Shown here: in pieces, positions 16,034 through 23,960 of the stretch
How positions within the stretch are numbered: the stretch's first letter is position 1
Layout of the letters: each line of letters starts with the position of its first letter
Source of the DNA: Candidatus Obscuribacter sp.
GTDB lineage: Bacteria; Cyanobacteriota; Vampirovibrionia; Obscuribacterales; Obscuribacteraceae
Length of the DNA: 64,000 nucleotides
Assembly (NCBI GenBank): GCA_016712465.1
Contig: JADJQZ010000001.1
Coordinates: 2,356,001 to 2,420,000 of the forward strand
Direction of reading: 5' to 3'
Made by a program: the position numbers and the translations under genes
The notes under the pieces: model-generated
Told to the model about the DNA's origin: nothing
Databases searched by the model: none
Seen by the model: the letters and a program-made list of their open reading frames with translations, nothing else

Positions 16034-16849
16034 ATGTCTGCATGTCCTCGCAAACTGGGTAGCTATTTCCAGGAAAATGAGCTCAAGTCTGAACTCTGTC
16101 AGGGCGGCGGCAATGTCTGGAGTGATGAACTTTCCATGGCCTGGAATAAGGGCAAGGCTAATGTGGTGGCGGTTAATGCTCAGATGGACGCCGGCGGCGG
16201 CCTGGTGCTGAATAAGTCGATGCTGCCGAATTTAGCTATCGAGGAAAATGAAACTCTGGTTCTCACGTCCGCTCACATTGTGGATAGCAAGACTTCCATT
16301 CTGGTCGGTACTTATAACGGTGCCGGAGAAATGGGCAGCCAGGGCATGGACGAGGCCCAATTGGTTGCTCTTGATCGAGAAAAGGATCTGGCTCTATTGA
16401 AGGTCTCGCTTTCCGAGAGCGCCGGAGGGCCCCTGGCAGGCATCAGGGTGGATGACTTCTCTCCGGCCAGGGCCGGGGAGCGGGCCCTTGCCGTGTTGAC
16501 GGAAGACAGCAGTCGGGCCCTGGCCGTTTTTCAAGTAAGTGCCGTCAGTAAGTACGGTGCCCTGGGCGGTAGCGCCATCAGAAGGCAGTTTCCCTCGGTG
16601 ACAATGACTGATGACACTTCTCTTGTGGTTCTATCTACACCTGACCTGCCCGGCACTTCAGGCAGTCCCGTTATATCGGAGTCCGGTAAGGTTCTTGGTC
16701 TTGTCAGTCAAAGGCTACCCGATACGGGCGGCAATAGGGTTCATTTTGATAAATCGCATAGACCGATCTGGCAGACTGCTGCTGCTGTTTCCAGTAATGA
16801 AATCGAGAGCTTTTTGCAGACTGTAGATAGGAAAGCTGCGGTGCGCTGA
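16034..16849 (+). CDS. Trypsin-fold (S1-type) serine protease, apparently cytoplasmic
   Basis: The 271 residues carry a full catalytic triad in the expected order: H81 in LTSAHIVD, D118 in DREKDLALLKV and S209 in PGTSGSPV, followed by the GKVLGLVSQ strand. This is the DegP/HtrA-like protease core without a PDZ domain. There is no signal peptide; the N-terminus has two cysteines (C4, C22). The start has GGTGG close to the ATG. The gene is divergent from the MNIO operon and shares its upstream region, so it could process the modified product or a regulator; that role is inference. Protease class is confident. Confidence 0.85.
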   Translation: MSACPRKLGSYFQENELKSELCQGGGNVWSDELSMAWNKGKANVVAVNAQMDAGGGLVLNKSMLPNLAIEENETLVLTSAHIVDSKTSILVGTYNGAGEMGSQGMDEAQLVALDREKDLALLKVSLSESAGGPLAGIRVDDFSPARAGERALAVLTEDSSRALAVFQVSAVSKYGALGGSAIRRQFPSVTMTDDTSLVVLSTPDLPGTSGSPVISESGKVLGLVSQRLPDTGGNRVHFDKSHRPIWQTAAAVSSNEIESFLQTVDRKAAVR

Positions 16850-16878
16850 GATCTGCACTGCTCTGATTCTGCTCAGCA

Positions 16879-16911
16879 GAAAGAAGACCGACCTTCGGTC
16901 AGTCTTCTTTC
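16879..16911. terminator. Terminator after the protease gene
   Basis: GAAAGAAGACCGACC pairs with GGTCAGTCTTCTTTC through a TTC loop with one C-A mismatch. It separates the convergent protease and double-psi-barrel genes. Confidence 0.85.
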
Positions 16912-16916
16912 GGGTG

Positions 16917-17564
16917 TCACCAGGTTGGCTTTGCTTTGGCCGGCCAGCAGACCTCGACCTTGGTCATGTCGCCTGATCCCAGTAGCTGAGCAGCTTTCAT
17001 AGTCAGATCCACTCCTCGTTTTATGCCCTGGTCGAATTCCGGTGTTGGTAGCTGACCGAAGCCGCCTTTGTCTCGTACTCTCACATCTATGGTCTTATGG
17101 TCTGAACCTTCCGATAGGTTGGTTATGGTCAGGATGGTACCGAGTCTGGCATTACCTATTGGTTCTTTCAGGTCGACGGCGGCTGCAACCAGACCATTCT
17201 TACTGGTGTAGGTGGACTGGTCTGCGGTCTGATTGCCGGTGGGTTTGTAGCGAGTGGCATAGGCAATTTTGCATTCCTTGGCTTCGTGGCGTTCTTCTTG
17301 CTGATCGGCTCTTGTATGTTCGCTGTTTTTTGTAGCTTCGGTACGAGCGTGCTTGACTGTATTTTCGGCGAGCGAAAAGCCGTGCAACATTTCTTTCACC
17401 CCTTCTGCTTGTGGGCGCTGTTGTTCTGCCGCTGCCGCCGACGCTTGAAGCTTCCTGGCGTTTATGTAGTCGTCGGACGCAAAGGGGAAGATGTACGGTT
17501 CCTGATGGTCGGCTGGTTTAGCGCGTTCCGGGCTGAAGTTTAGTTCTGGTTTCATTTTGGTCAT
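16917..17564 (-). CDS. RlpA-like double-psi beta-barrel protein without signal peptide
   Basis: ATG 17564 follows a good GAGGG site. Residues ~100-206 match the RlpA-like double-psi beta-barrel: AYATRYKPTG, NARLGTILTITNL, IDVRVRDKGGFG and GVDLTMKAAQLLG. In RlpA this fold binds or cleaves septal peptidoglycan lacking stem peptides. The N-terminal ~95 residues are hydrophilic, Ala/Gln/Glu-rich and disordered, with no signal peptide. An exported enzyme would need one, so this copy may be secreted by another route or act inside the cell. It lies just upstream of the convergent protease and between two signalling operons. Confidence 0.75.
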   Translation of the reverse strand: MTKMKPELNFSPERAKPADHQEPYIFPFASDDYINARKLQASAAAAEQQRPQAEGVKEMLHGFSLAENTVKHARTEATKNSEHTRADQQEERHEAKECKIAYATRYKPTGNQTADQSTYTSKNGLVAAAVDLKEPIGNARLGTILTITNLSEGSDHKTIDVRVRDKGGFGQLPTPEFDQGIKRGVDLTMKAAQLLGSGDMTKVEVCWPAKAKPTW

Positions 17565-17792
17565 TGCCCTCTATTAGAAGATGGTCCTGAAAGAAGATGC
17601 TGAAACCCCCAGCCAATGCGGTAGCGCAAGCGCAAGCGGCGAGCAGAAATTCATCAGGCATTTAAATTGTTGTTTTTATCCACCGCGCTGCCTGCGCTTT
17701 TAAGTGCGCACCACCGGCGGTGAATTAGTAAAGTGCGATTAGTGGCTTAAAAGTAGCATTTAAGCCGTGACAATTACCGAACATTCAAGTCC

Positions 17793-19643
17793 TCAACGTT
17801 TGGTAACGGCCGGACCCAATTGTCTTCTTTCCTGGGGTAGTGTGAAATAGAAGGTGCTGCCGCCGTCGCGGTTGTTCTCCACCCAGATCCTGCCGCCGTG
17901 CAATTCTACGATGGCCTGGCAGATGTAGAGACCCAGACCGGTTCCAATCATCTTGTCTGATTCTCGGGCTTGTTCGAAACGCTGGAAAATTTTCTCTTTC
18001 TGTTCCTCTGGTATGCCCGGACCATGATCTCTCACTGAAAATACGACCATATCTTCTAATTGCTGGTGTTTTTGAGCGCTCAATACAATCTCGGCACCGG
18101 GCGGCGAGAACTTCAGGGCATTGCCGATCAGGTTCATTAGTATCTGAATGACTCTTTCCTGATCACAGAAAACCATCGCCGTTGCTGTTTCAATTTTTAC
18201 GGGGTTTAGCCCGCCGCGCGCCGTCTGGGCTATGGACTCAGCCAGGTTTAGTGCTTTTTCGAGAAGCTGGCGGCTTGCGGCAGTGGTTTGGTTTAGGCGC
18301 AATTGACCGGTTTCGATTTTGTCCAGCTCAAGCAGATCGGAAGTCAGCACCGCCATCTGTTTTGTGGATTGTCTTGCCAGGCTGAGCATTTTGGTGCCGT
18401 CCTGAGTGAAACTGCCGCCTTTGCCTTCTTCCAATTTCTCGAATATGTCAGAAACCTGGTTGAGGGGCTCTCTCAGGTCTTTGCTGACCATGTTTACCAC
18501 TTCACTTTTATGGCGCTCAGCTGTTTTAAAGGTAGTTATGTCTTGCATTACCAGAATGAGATTGCCGTCTCTGTCAGTGGGGTTCATGGTCAGAAGAACG
18601 TTCAGGACCTTCTTGCCGTTGCTCAGAGAGGCCTCCAGGCTGGTTGCTATTCCGCTATTGGCATTTGCCTTCAGCTTATTGAGTGTGCGGGTACTGGTAC
18701 TGGTTCCGCTGAGCAAGTCGAGGCAGTTTGTTCCCTCCAGTTCTTCCGATTGTTTACCGGTAAAGATTTCAACGGAGGGGCTGATTCTAAGTATGTCCAA
18801 GTTTCGGTCAGTGATACAGATTATGTCCCTGGCATTTTCAAAAATGATTTTTTCGCGCCTTAGCAGGGTCTCAATTTCCCTGGACATTTTATGCAGCATG
18901 GCGTCCAACTCTGCAATTTCATCGTTGCCGTCGAGGGGCGCTCTCAGTTTCTTCCCTGCACCTATGCGGCTGCTGTTTTCTGATAGCAGAGCCAGGCGTC
19001 TGGTAATTTTGCCCGTGGTATAGAGCGCCAGAAATATAGTGCCCCCGGTGATGATAGCCAGCGCCAGGCAGAGTTCCAGGCGTGTTAAGTGGCGAAGTTC
19101 GGCCTGAATGGAGGGAGCCGTGGCACTTATGGCCGAGTGTTTCTTGCCGAGGGCGATTAGCTCTGGTGTGATGATGCGTTCGGCAAAGCGCATAGCCTGG
19201 TAACGAATGCGCAGTTCTTCCGCCTCATCGCCGCGCTTGAAGGCCGATTCGGCGCGCAGGACAAGATTATTGCCGTCTTCCAGGGCCCGGGACACAGTCA
19301 TTAGTGTAGCTTTGTCGCGGTTTCGCTGAACTTCGTCCTGAGAATCCGTCAGCTCCAGTAAGCGGCGGAGCTGGTTTTTTGCTCTAAGCACTCGCTCTCT
19401 GTGAGCATTTCCCGGTGCAAACTCTCCCACATTCAGGTGCAGGGTTTGTAGTCCGGCATATAGCTCGTGAATGAGGTTATTGACCAGGGTGGATATTTCT
19501 CTGGCCCGTTCTGCTTTCTCGGCTTCTTCCTGGGCCTGCCTTTGCAGGTCGTACATAGTTAGAAAGAAGGCCGCCTCGAAGATAAGTGGTATGGCTACCA
19601 GGATGAGACCTTTTGCGACAATTCCCAGTTTGACCTTAGCCAA
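17793..19643 (-). CDS. Histidine-kinase paralogue with intact ATPase but His-to-Lys at the acceptor (HK3)
   Basis: The 616-residue protein has the HK1/HK2 layout: TM1 (~10-30), periplasmic helical domain, TM2 (~188-208), HAMP, PAS, HisKA and GHKL. The ATPase domain is intact: N-box NLIGNALKFS, G1 DHGPGIP, F-box FQRFEQ, G2 GTGLGLYI. The H-box reads MVSKDLREPL: the acceptor codon 18480-18482 encodes Lys388, the exact position of H388 in HK1. It therefore cannot autophosphorylate on His in the usual way, but could phosphorylate a partner's His, such as HK2's. It starts at TTG 19643 with GGGG upstream and is divergent from RR2. Confidence 0.9.
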   Translation of the reverse strand: MAKVKLGIVAKGLILVAIPLIFEAAFFLTMYDLQRQAQEEAEKAERAREISTLVNNLIHELYAGLQTLHLNVGEFAPGNAHRERVLRAKNQLRRLLELTDSQDEVQRNRDKATLMTVSRALEDGNNLVLRAESAFKRGDEAEELRIRYQAMRFAERIITPELIALGKKHSAISATAPSIQAELRHLTRLELCLALAIITGGTIFLALYTTGKITRRLALLSENSSRIGAGKKLRAPLDGNDEIAELDAMLHKMSREIETLLRREKIIFENARDIICITDRNLDILRISPSVEIFTGKQSEELEGTNCLDLLSGTSTSTRTLNKLKANANSGIATSLEASLSNGKKVLNVLLTMNPTDRDGNLILVMQDITTFKTAERHKSEVVNMVSKDLREPLNQVSDIFEKLEEGKGGSFTQDGTKMLSLARQSTKQMAVLTSDLLELDKIETGQLRLNQTTAASRQLLEKALNLAESIAQTARGGLNPVKIETATAMVFCDQERVIQILMNLIGNALKFSPPGAEIVLSAQKHQQLEDMVVFSVRDHGPGIPEEQKEKIFQRFEQARESDKMIGTGLGLYICQAIVELHGGRIWVENNRDGGSTFYFTLPQERRQLGPAVTKR

Positions 19644-19697
19644 TTTACAATGCCCCGGTGCGCCAGAGGAAGAAGAATTTTAGCACCCGGCTTCTTT

Positions 19698-19716
19698 GTC
19701 CGTCTTTGGTCACAAA
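19698..19716. promoter_or_regulatory. GTCCGTCTTTGGTCACAAA motif between HK3 and RR2
   Basis: This sits in the 131-bp divergent region between HK3 and RR2. Its first 16 bases match the MNIO-region site at 15 positions. It may be a binding site shared by the signalling genes. Confidence 0.4.
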
Positions 19717-19774
19717 TTTTGGGCAAAATGCTTTCATCGTCAGTCACCCCGTTTCCTTATGGAGTTGTATTGCA

Positions 19775-20455
19775 ATGGCTAAAGTATTACTTGTGGAAGA
19801 TGACTTGGTGCTGGCCCATTCTATACAGTTGTGGCTCAAAGGCGAAAAGCATGTAGTGGAGCACGTGGCGGAAGGCAATCAGGCTCTGGAGCTGATTACC
19901 TTCAGTAGTTATGAGGTAATCATTCTAGATTGGGAATTGCCGGGTCTTAGCGGTATCGATATCTGCAGGCGCTTGCGCATGGCTCAGAATAAAGTGCCCA
20001 TCTTGATGTTGACCGGGCGGGACAGCGAAGAACATAAGGTTACCGGTCTTGATTGCGGTGCCGACGACTATCTGACCAAGCCTTTCAGTTTGAAAGAGTT
20101 GAGCGCCCGCATTCGGGCGATTGTGCGCCGTTCGGCCGGGGTGGCTTGCAACGTTTTGCAGGCTGGCGATATTGTGTTAGATGCTGAGAGCCACCGTGTC
20201 ACGAGGGGTGGTGAAGACATTGAGCTTATGCCCCGTGAGTTTGCCGTGCTCGAATTTTTGATGCGTAATAAGAACCAGGTGTTCAGTAGTGAAGCGCTCT
20301 TGCAGAAGCTCTGGCACACCGATTCCGACTCTTCCAGAGAGGCGGTGCGGGCCTGTATCAAGCGGCTGCGGCAGAGAATTGATCAAAGCGAGGATGAGGG
20401 CAGCTCCTTCATTGAAACAGTACCGAAAATCGGCTATCGCATCCGGCGCGGTTGA
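19775..20455 (+). CDS. OmpR-family response regulator (RR2)
   Basis: ATG 19775 gives MAKVLLVEDD, the usual receiver start, with GGAG about 10 nt upstream; the longer frame from 19658 is non-coding in character. The 226 residues have an acidic pocket EDD (8-10), acceptor D52 in DWELPGLSG, MLTG and TKPF, then a winged-helix domain ending KIGYRIRRG. It is a paralogue of RR1. It is divergent from HK3, which lacks the phospho-acceptor His, so its phosphate donor may be HK2 (through HK3 catalysis) or HK1. The next gene (Clp-N-domain protein) begins 63 bp downstream. Confidence 0.95.
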   Translation: MAKVLLVEDDLVLAHSIQLWLKGEKHVVEHVAEGNQALELITFSSYEVIILDWELPGLSGIDICRRLRMAQNKVPILMLTGRDSEEHKVTGLDCGADDYLTKPFSLKELSARIRAIVRRSAGVACNVLQAGDIVLDAESHRVTRGGEDIELMPREFAVLEFLMRNKNQVFSSEALLQKLWHTDSDSSREAVRACIKRLRQRIDQSEDEGSSFIETVPKIGYRIRRG

Positions 20456-20518
20456 GCCTTCTGATGGGCATATGCTTCTATCTGCTAGAATTTGCTGTTT
20501 CAGTGACTCTGGTGGCAA

Positions 20519-21640
20519 ATGTCATACGCTTCTCCACGAGAAAAGCTATTTCAGCTCTCGCTTCTTGACAGTTTTGTCATGCCTAAGAACGCGGCTGTGA
20601 TCAGTCGCGAGATTCTTGACAGTAAGGAAGTACTGCTGGGCGTCTACATGAACGATGTGCGCGACTTCATTCTGGTCAGCAATTTTGGCTTGCACTGGAT
20701 TTATGGTGAGGTCAGCCGTTTCGTCCCCTATTCCTCTCTCAAGAGTTTTGAACTGCCGCAGGAGTTGGAGGAGGGTACCATCGACCTTTTGCTTAAGGAC
20801 GGCAGCGCTCTCACCATTCCTGTATGTAATGAAACTGAGGGCTCTCCGGACTTACTATCGTTTCAGTTGTATTTGCAGGCTGTGATCGATTATCTGGAAC
20901 CGCCGGAGGAAGCCTTGATCCGGCAGATTGCCGGACCTGAGCAGTTGGCTTCTTACCTGCTTTCTGCTGGCGGCCCCTTTGCCCGGCTCTATGGCGAGCC
21001 TCTGGCGAGGGCGCTCACTTCCAGGGCAGATCTGGCTGAGAAGTTCATGGCCTTCGGCATAGATCCAGGCTTGCTCAAGCAGGAGCAGTTCTTCAGGGCT
21101 ATTGCCCTGCTTACATCTTTACGCTCCAGAGACAGTCTGGAAGTGGAGCTGGTGCGGCAGTGGTATTTGCTCGATCAAGAGGGCGGTGATTCTCGCTTCA
21201 GTGATGGCCCGTCTGAAAAGGAAGAGTTGGGTTTCCCCGAGCAGAAGGTAATGGACTGCCTGGATCGGGAATGCTTGCGAGTATTCTCCCTGGCCCTGGA
21301 GGAAGTGGAGTCCATGGGCGGGACCTGTCTGGGGGCGGAGTTTTTGCTTCTAGCCCTGGTGCGGAATCATTTTAATGAGGTTCAAGCCGTGTTCGGAGTG
21401 GAGTCATTAAGTCTCGACAGTTTGCGTCTGGCTGTCAGGCGGGAGCGCGGTGCCGCGCCAGGCACTCCAGCCGGTACTTTGCCTTTCAGCGCACAGACCG
21501 TCAGTATTTTGGACGCGGCATTCGAGGAAGCTCATGCCAGTGGTGACGGCACAATCAGACCCTTGAATTTGCTATCGCAGTTTCATCGTCTGGAGACCGG
21601 TGTGGCGGCGTCGGTGCTCAGGCAGATCAATCGAGTTTAG
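20519..21640 (+). CDS. Protein with C-terminal Clp-N (double Clp repeat) domain
   Basis: The 373 residues have an N-terminal region of mixed strands (about 20-125; GLHWIYGEVSRFVPYSSLKSF) that resembles a PH-like or YokE-type domain, a helical middle, and at about 250-373 two helical repeats typical of the ClpA/ClpC N-domain (RVFSLALEEVESMGG, AEFLLLALV; then ILDAAFEEAH, LNLLSQF). No AAA+ ATPase domain is present. Clp-N domains bind substrates or adaptors. Immediate RR2 neighbourhood suggests co-regulation. There is no signal peptide. The specific role is unknown; an adaptor for Clp protease is one possibility. Confidence 0.65.
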   Translation: MSYASPREKLFQLSLLDSFVMPKNAAVISREILDSKEVLLGVYMNDVRDFILVSNFGLHWIYGEVSRFVPYSSLKSFELPQELEEGTIDLLLKDGSALTIPVCNETEGSPDLLSFQLYLQAVIDYLEPPEEALIRQIAGPEQLASYLLSAGGPFARLYGEPLARALTSRADLAEKFMAFGIDPGLLKQEQFFRAIALLTSLRSRDSLEVELVRQWYLLDQEGGDSRFSDGPSEKEELGFPEQKVMDCLDRECLRVFSLALEEVESMGGTCLGAEFLLLALVRNHFNEVQAVFGVESLSLDSLRLAVRRERGAAPGTPAGTLPFSAQTVSILDAAFEEAHASGDGTIRPLNLLSQFHRLETGVAASVLRQINRV

Positions 21641-21802
21641 GGTACGGGCAGCGTCAGTCGAAAGATTGACCCCTGCGGTAGGCAGACGCCGGTTCTCATC
21701 CTGTCAGTAAGCCATGTGGCGGATAAATTCCCTCATGGAGGGATCTAGAATTAGCGCGTTGGAAAACCCTTAAATTACATCTTGAAATCAAATTAAGTAG
21801 GT

Positions 21803-22852
21803 ATGCAAATGACACCGACGACACTAGAAAAGAATCAATTGGATTTCCTGAGCGAGACAGTGAAAGCGCCTGCTTTTAGCTTCTTCTTTCGGCTTCATTC
21901 CGGTTCTGAGAAACAGTTGCATGATACCGGTCATATTCGCAGTCGTTGTCATGAAGTGTTTAAGGCAAGCGCTGTCGATGCCGAGGTGAAAGAGCGCCTG
22001 ATGCGCGAGTGCGACGCCTTGATCGAGGCTCTTGATTGGCAGAGCGGTGCTAAGTCTCTGGGTTTATATGTTGCCGACGGGGCGGCCTTTGCTCGTATGT
22101 TCCATGTGCACCTGCCGGAAGTTTATTACATGGGTGATAACTTCTCCGTCTACGAAACCCTCTACGCCTTTGAGGCTTGCGCCCCCTACCTGCTCTTGCT
22201 ATTCACGCCGGGCGGCCTTGAAATCTACAGGGGTCAGGGAAGTTATCTGGAAACCTTGCCCAAAACCAAGGAAGTAGTGCATCTCTTGTCGGTTTATGCC
22301 CACCGCGCCACCAGGCATGCAGATAAAGACGGCAAGGGTCGCAAAGGTGATGAAATAGATCACAAGTGGAAAGATGATCTCTTCCGCGCCTGGCAGGATG
22401 TGGCTGCCGCCGAGGGGCTGCCCATGTATGCAGCCGGTCTGGAGCAAATCGGTGCCGGAGCTGAGGAAGTGAAAGCCAGAGGCCTGAATCTGTTTTACGG
22501 CAGCGAGAGCACCTGGACCAGGACCAGTCCTGAGGAACTCAAGCCTCTGGTCAAGGATTTGCGCAACGAATACCGCAAGTATCTGGCTGCTCAATATGTC
22601 ACTCGTATTGAAGCCGCCTTTGGTGCTCACAAAATGGTCTCCAGTCTCGATGAGATTGTCGACTGTGCCAGAGCCGGAAAAGCTGAAGTTCTACTTCTGG
22701 AAGACCCGCAGTGGACAACGGAAGTAGAGGCTAAGTTCACCAGGTTGCATACGGCCATTGGCGAGACCCTCTCCCGGGGCGGTCGGGTTGAATTTCTGCC
22801 TGAGGGCAGTCTGAGCAAGTGGCAGGGTGCCGCTTTGATTCTGCGCTACTAA
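21803..22852 (+). CDS. Bacterial archaeo-eukaryotic release factor (baeRF)-like protein
   Basis: The 349-residue protein shows the baeRF layout: an N-terminal alpha/beta domain (SLGLYVADGAAFARMF, then LPEVYYMGDNFSV), a central domain starting PYLLLLFTPGGLEIYRG, and a C-terminal L7Ae-like part (AGKAEVLLLEDP ... GAALILRY). Proteins of this family resemble eRF1 domains and have been proposed to act on stalled or hibernating ribosomes; direct evidence is limited. No GGQ motif was seen, so peptidyl-tRNA hydrolysis is not claimed. Two close ATG codons (21803, 21809) are both possible. A terminator follows. Confidence 0.7.
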   Translation: MQMTPTTLEKNQLDFLSETVKAPAFSFFFRLHSGSEKQLHDTGHIRSRCHEVFKASAVDAEVKERLMRECDALIEALDWQSGAKSLGLYVADGAAFARMFHVHLPEVYYMGDNFSVYETLYAFEACAPYLLLLFTPGGLEIYRGQGSYLETLPKTKEVVHLLSVYAHRATRHADKDGKGRKGDEIDHKWKDDLFRAWQDVAAAEGLPMYAAGLEQIGAGAEEVKARGLNLFYGSESTWTRTSPEELKPLVKDLRNEYRKYLAAQYVTRIEAAFGAHKMVSSLDEIVDCARAGKAEVLLLEDPQWTTEVEAKFTRLHTAIGETLSRGGRVEFLPEGSLSKWQGAALILRY

Positions 22853-22879
22853 CGCTGGGCAGGGAGTCGTTCGATAAGG

Positions 22880-22904
22880 AGGGGAGGTGCAAGCCTCCCC
22901 TTTC
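22880..22904 (+). terminator. Terminator after the baeRF-like gene
   Basis: AGGGGAGG pairs with CCTCCCCT through TGCAAG, followed by TTCT. It separates this gene from the USP operon. Confidence 0.75.
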
Positions 22905-23033
22905 TGCCGGGTAAGATAGCAACTCCAATCACTAAGGTTACGATTAAACCCGTCTTTAGGGTGATTGAACTTCTTCAGACAAGTGGCTAAATTTGAGCTG
23001 CTGAATTTGTATTTCCCTCTCGGGTTCACTTTT

Positions 23034-23951
23034 ATGAAGATTCTCTTTGCCATTGACGGCTCCAATTGTTCGAAAATCGCCATAGCCCAGGCTCTCGATC
23101 TGAAGTGCCCTTACGGCACGGAACTGAAGGTGGTTTCAGTGCTCGATTTCTTTGAGCCGCTGCCGGCCGTGGAAGAAATCAAGGAGCGTGAAATTGCCGC
23201 TGCTCGCGCCCTCGTGGATGAAACCGTGGAGAAGCTCAAAAATACCCATAAAGAAGCCGTCGTGACCGGCGAAGTTCTGGACGGCTATGTGGTGGATGAA
23301 ATCTTGCATGTCAGCCAGGAATGGGGCGCCGACTTAATCATCATGGGTTCCCATGGTCGCACCGGTATGGCTGAGTTCTGGATGGGCAGCGTCTCTCGTT
23401 CTGTGCTCCTGCATGCCCGCTCGGCAGTGCGTATTGTGCGCGATAAGTCCGGTGACGATCAGCCTTCCGGCGGCAATGTCTTGCTTGCCGTCGATGATTC
23501 CGAGCACTGTGATCACTTGATCGAACATGTGATTGCCATGCCCTGGACCGCCAAAACAACCTTCAGATTAGTGCATGTGGTGCCTTCCATCAATCCCGAC
23601 ATGCTTCTCGATTCAGATACCGGCTATGCCAATACCCTTTCCCAGTATTGCGATGCCAAGGTGGCAGGGGCGGAGATTTGGGTGCGAGAGCTGGTGGGCA
23701 AACTCAATGCCATATACGGCGATAACGTAGCCGAGTCGCGCATTGTCATAGGTGATGCGCGGGAAGAAATTCTCAAACAAGCTAATGAATGGCCTGCCGA
23801 TCTGGTTATGCTTGGCTCACATGGCAGACGCGGCTTTGAGCGTCTGCTCATGGGCAGTGTTTCGGAGGCGGTTGCTACCCATGCCAAATGTTCAGTGGAA
23901 GTAACGCGCATGCCGGCCCGCCGCAAGCCCAAACTGCATGTGGTCAAGTAA
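23034..23951 (+). CDS. Tandem universal stress protein (UspA family)
   Basis: ATG 23034 opens the canonical beta strand MKILFAIDGS; the longer frame adds a non-family N-terminus. The ~305 residues hold two Usp domains (about 1-140 and 150-290), each ending with the ATP-binding loop: GSHGRTG..FWMGSVS and GSHGRRG..LLMGSVS. ATP-binding type UspA proteins take part in stress survival and energy-limited states. It lies 9 bp upstream of the TPR-caspase gene, suggesting an operon. A second tandem Usp is encoded at 52307-53284. Confidence 0.92.
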   Translation: MKILFAIDGSNCSKIAIAQALDLKCPYGTELKVVSVLDFFEPLPAVEEIKEREIAAARALVDETVEKLKNTHKEAVVTGEVLDGYVVDEILHVSQEWGADLIIMGSHGRTGMAEFWMGSVSRSVLLHARSAVRIVRDKSGDDQPSGGNVLLAVDDSEHCDHLIEHVIAMPWTAKTTFRLVHVVPSINPDMLLDSDTGYANTLSQYCDAKVAGAEIWVRELVGKLNAIYGDNVAESRIVIGDAREEILKQANEWPADLVMLGSHGRRGFERLLMGSVSEAVATHAKCSVEVTRMPARRKPKLHVVK

Positions 23952-23960
23952 CAGGCTTCA

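Noticed and set aside
15897..16211. 104-residue frame before and inside the protease gene
   Set aside because: Mostly overlaps the protease in another frame; no start signal. It was considered as a possible MNIO precursor peptide because of two N-terminal cysteines, but the overlap makes that unlikely.
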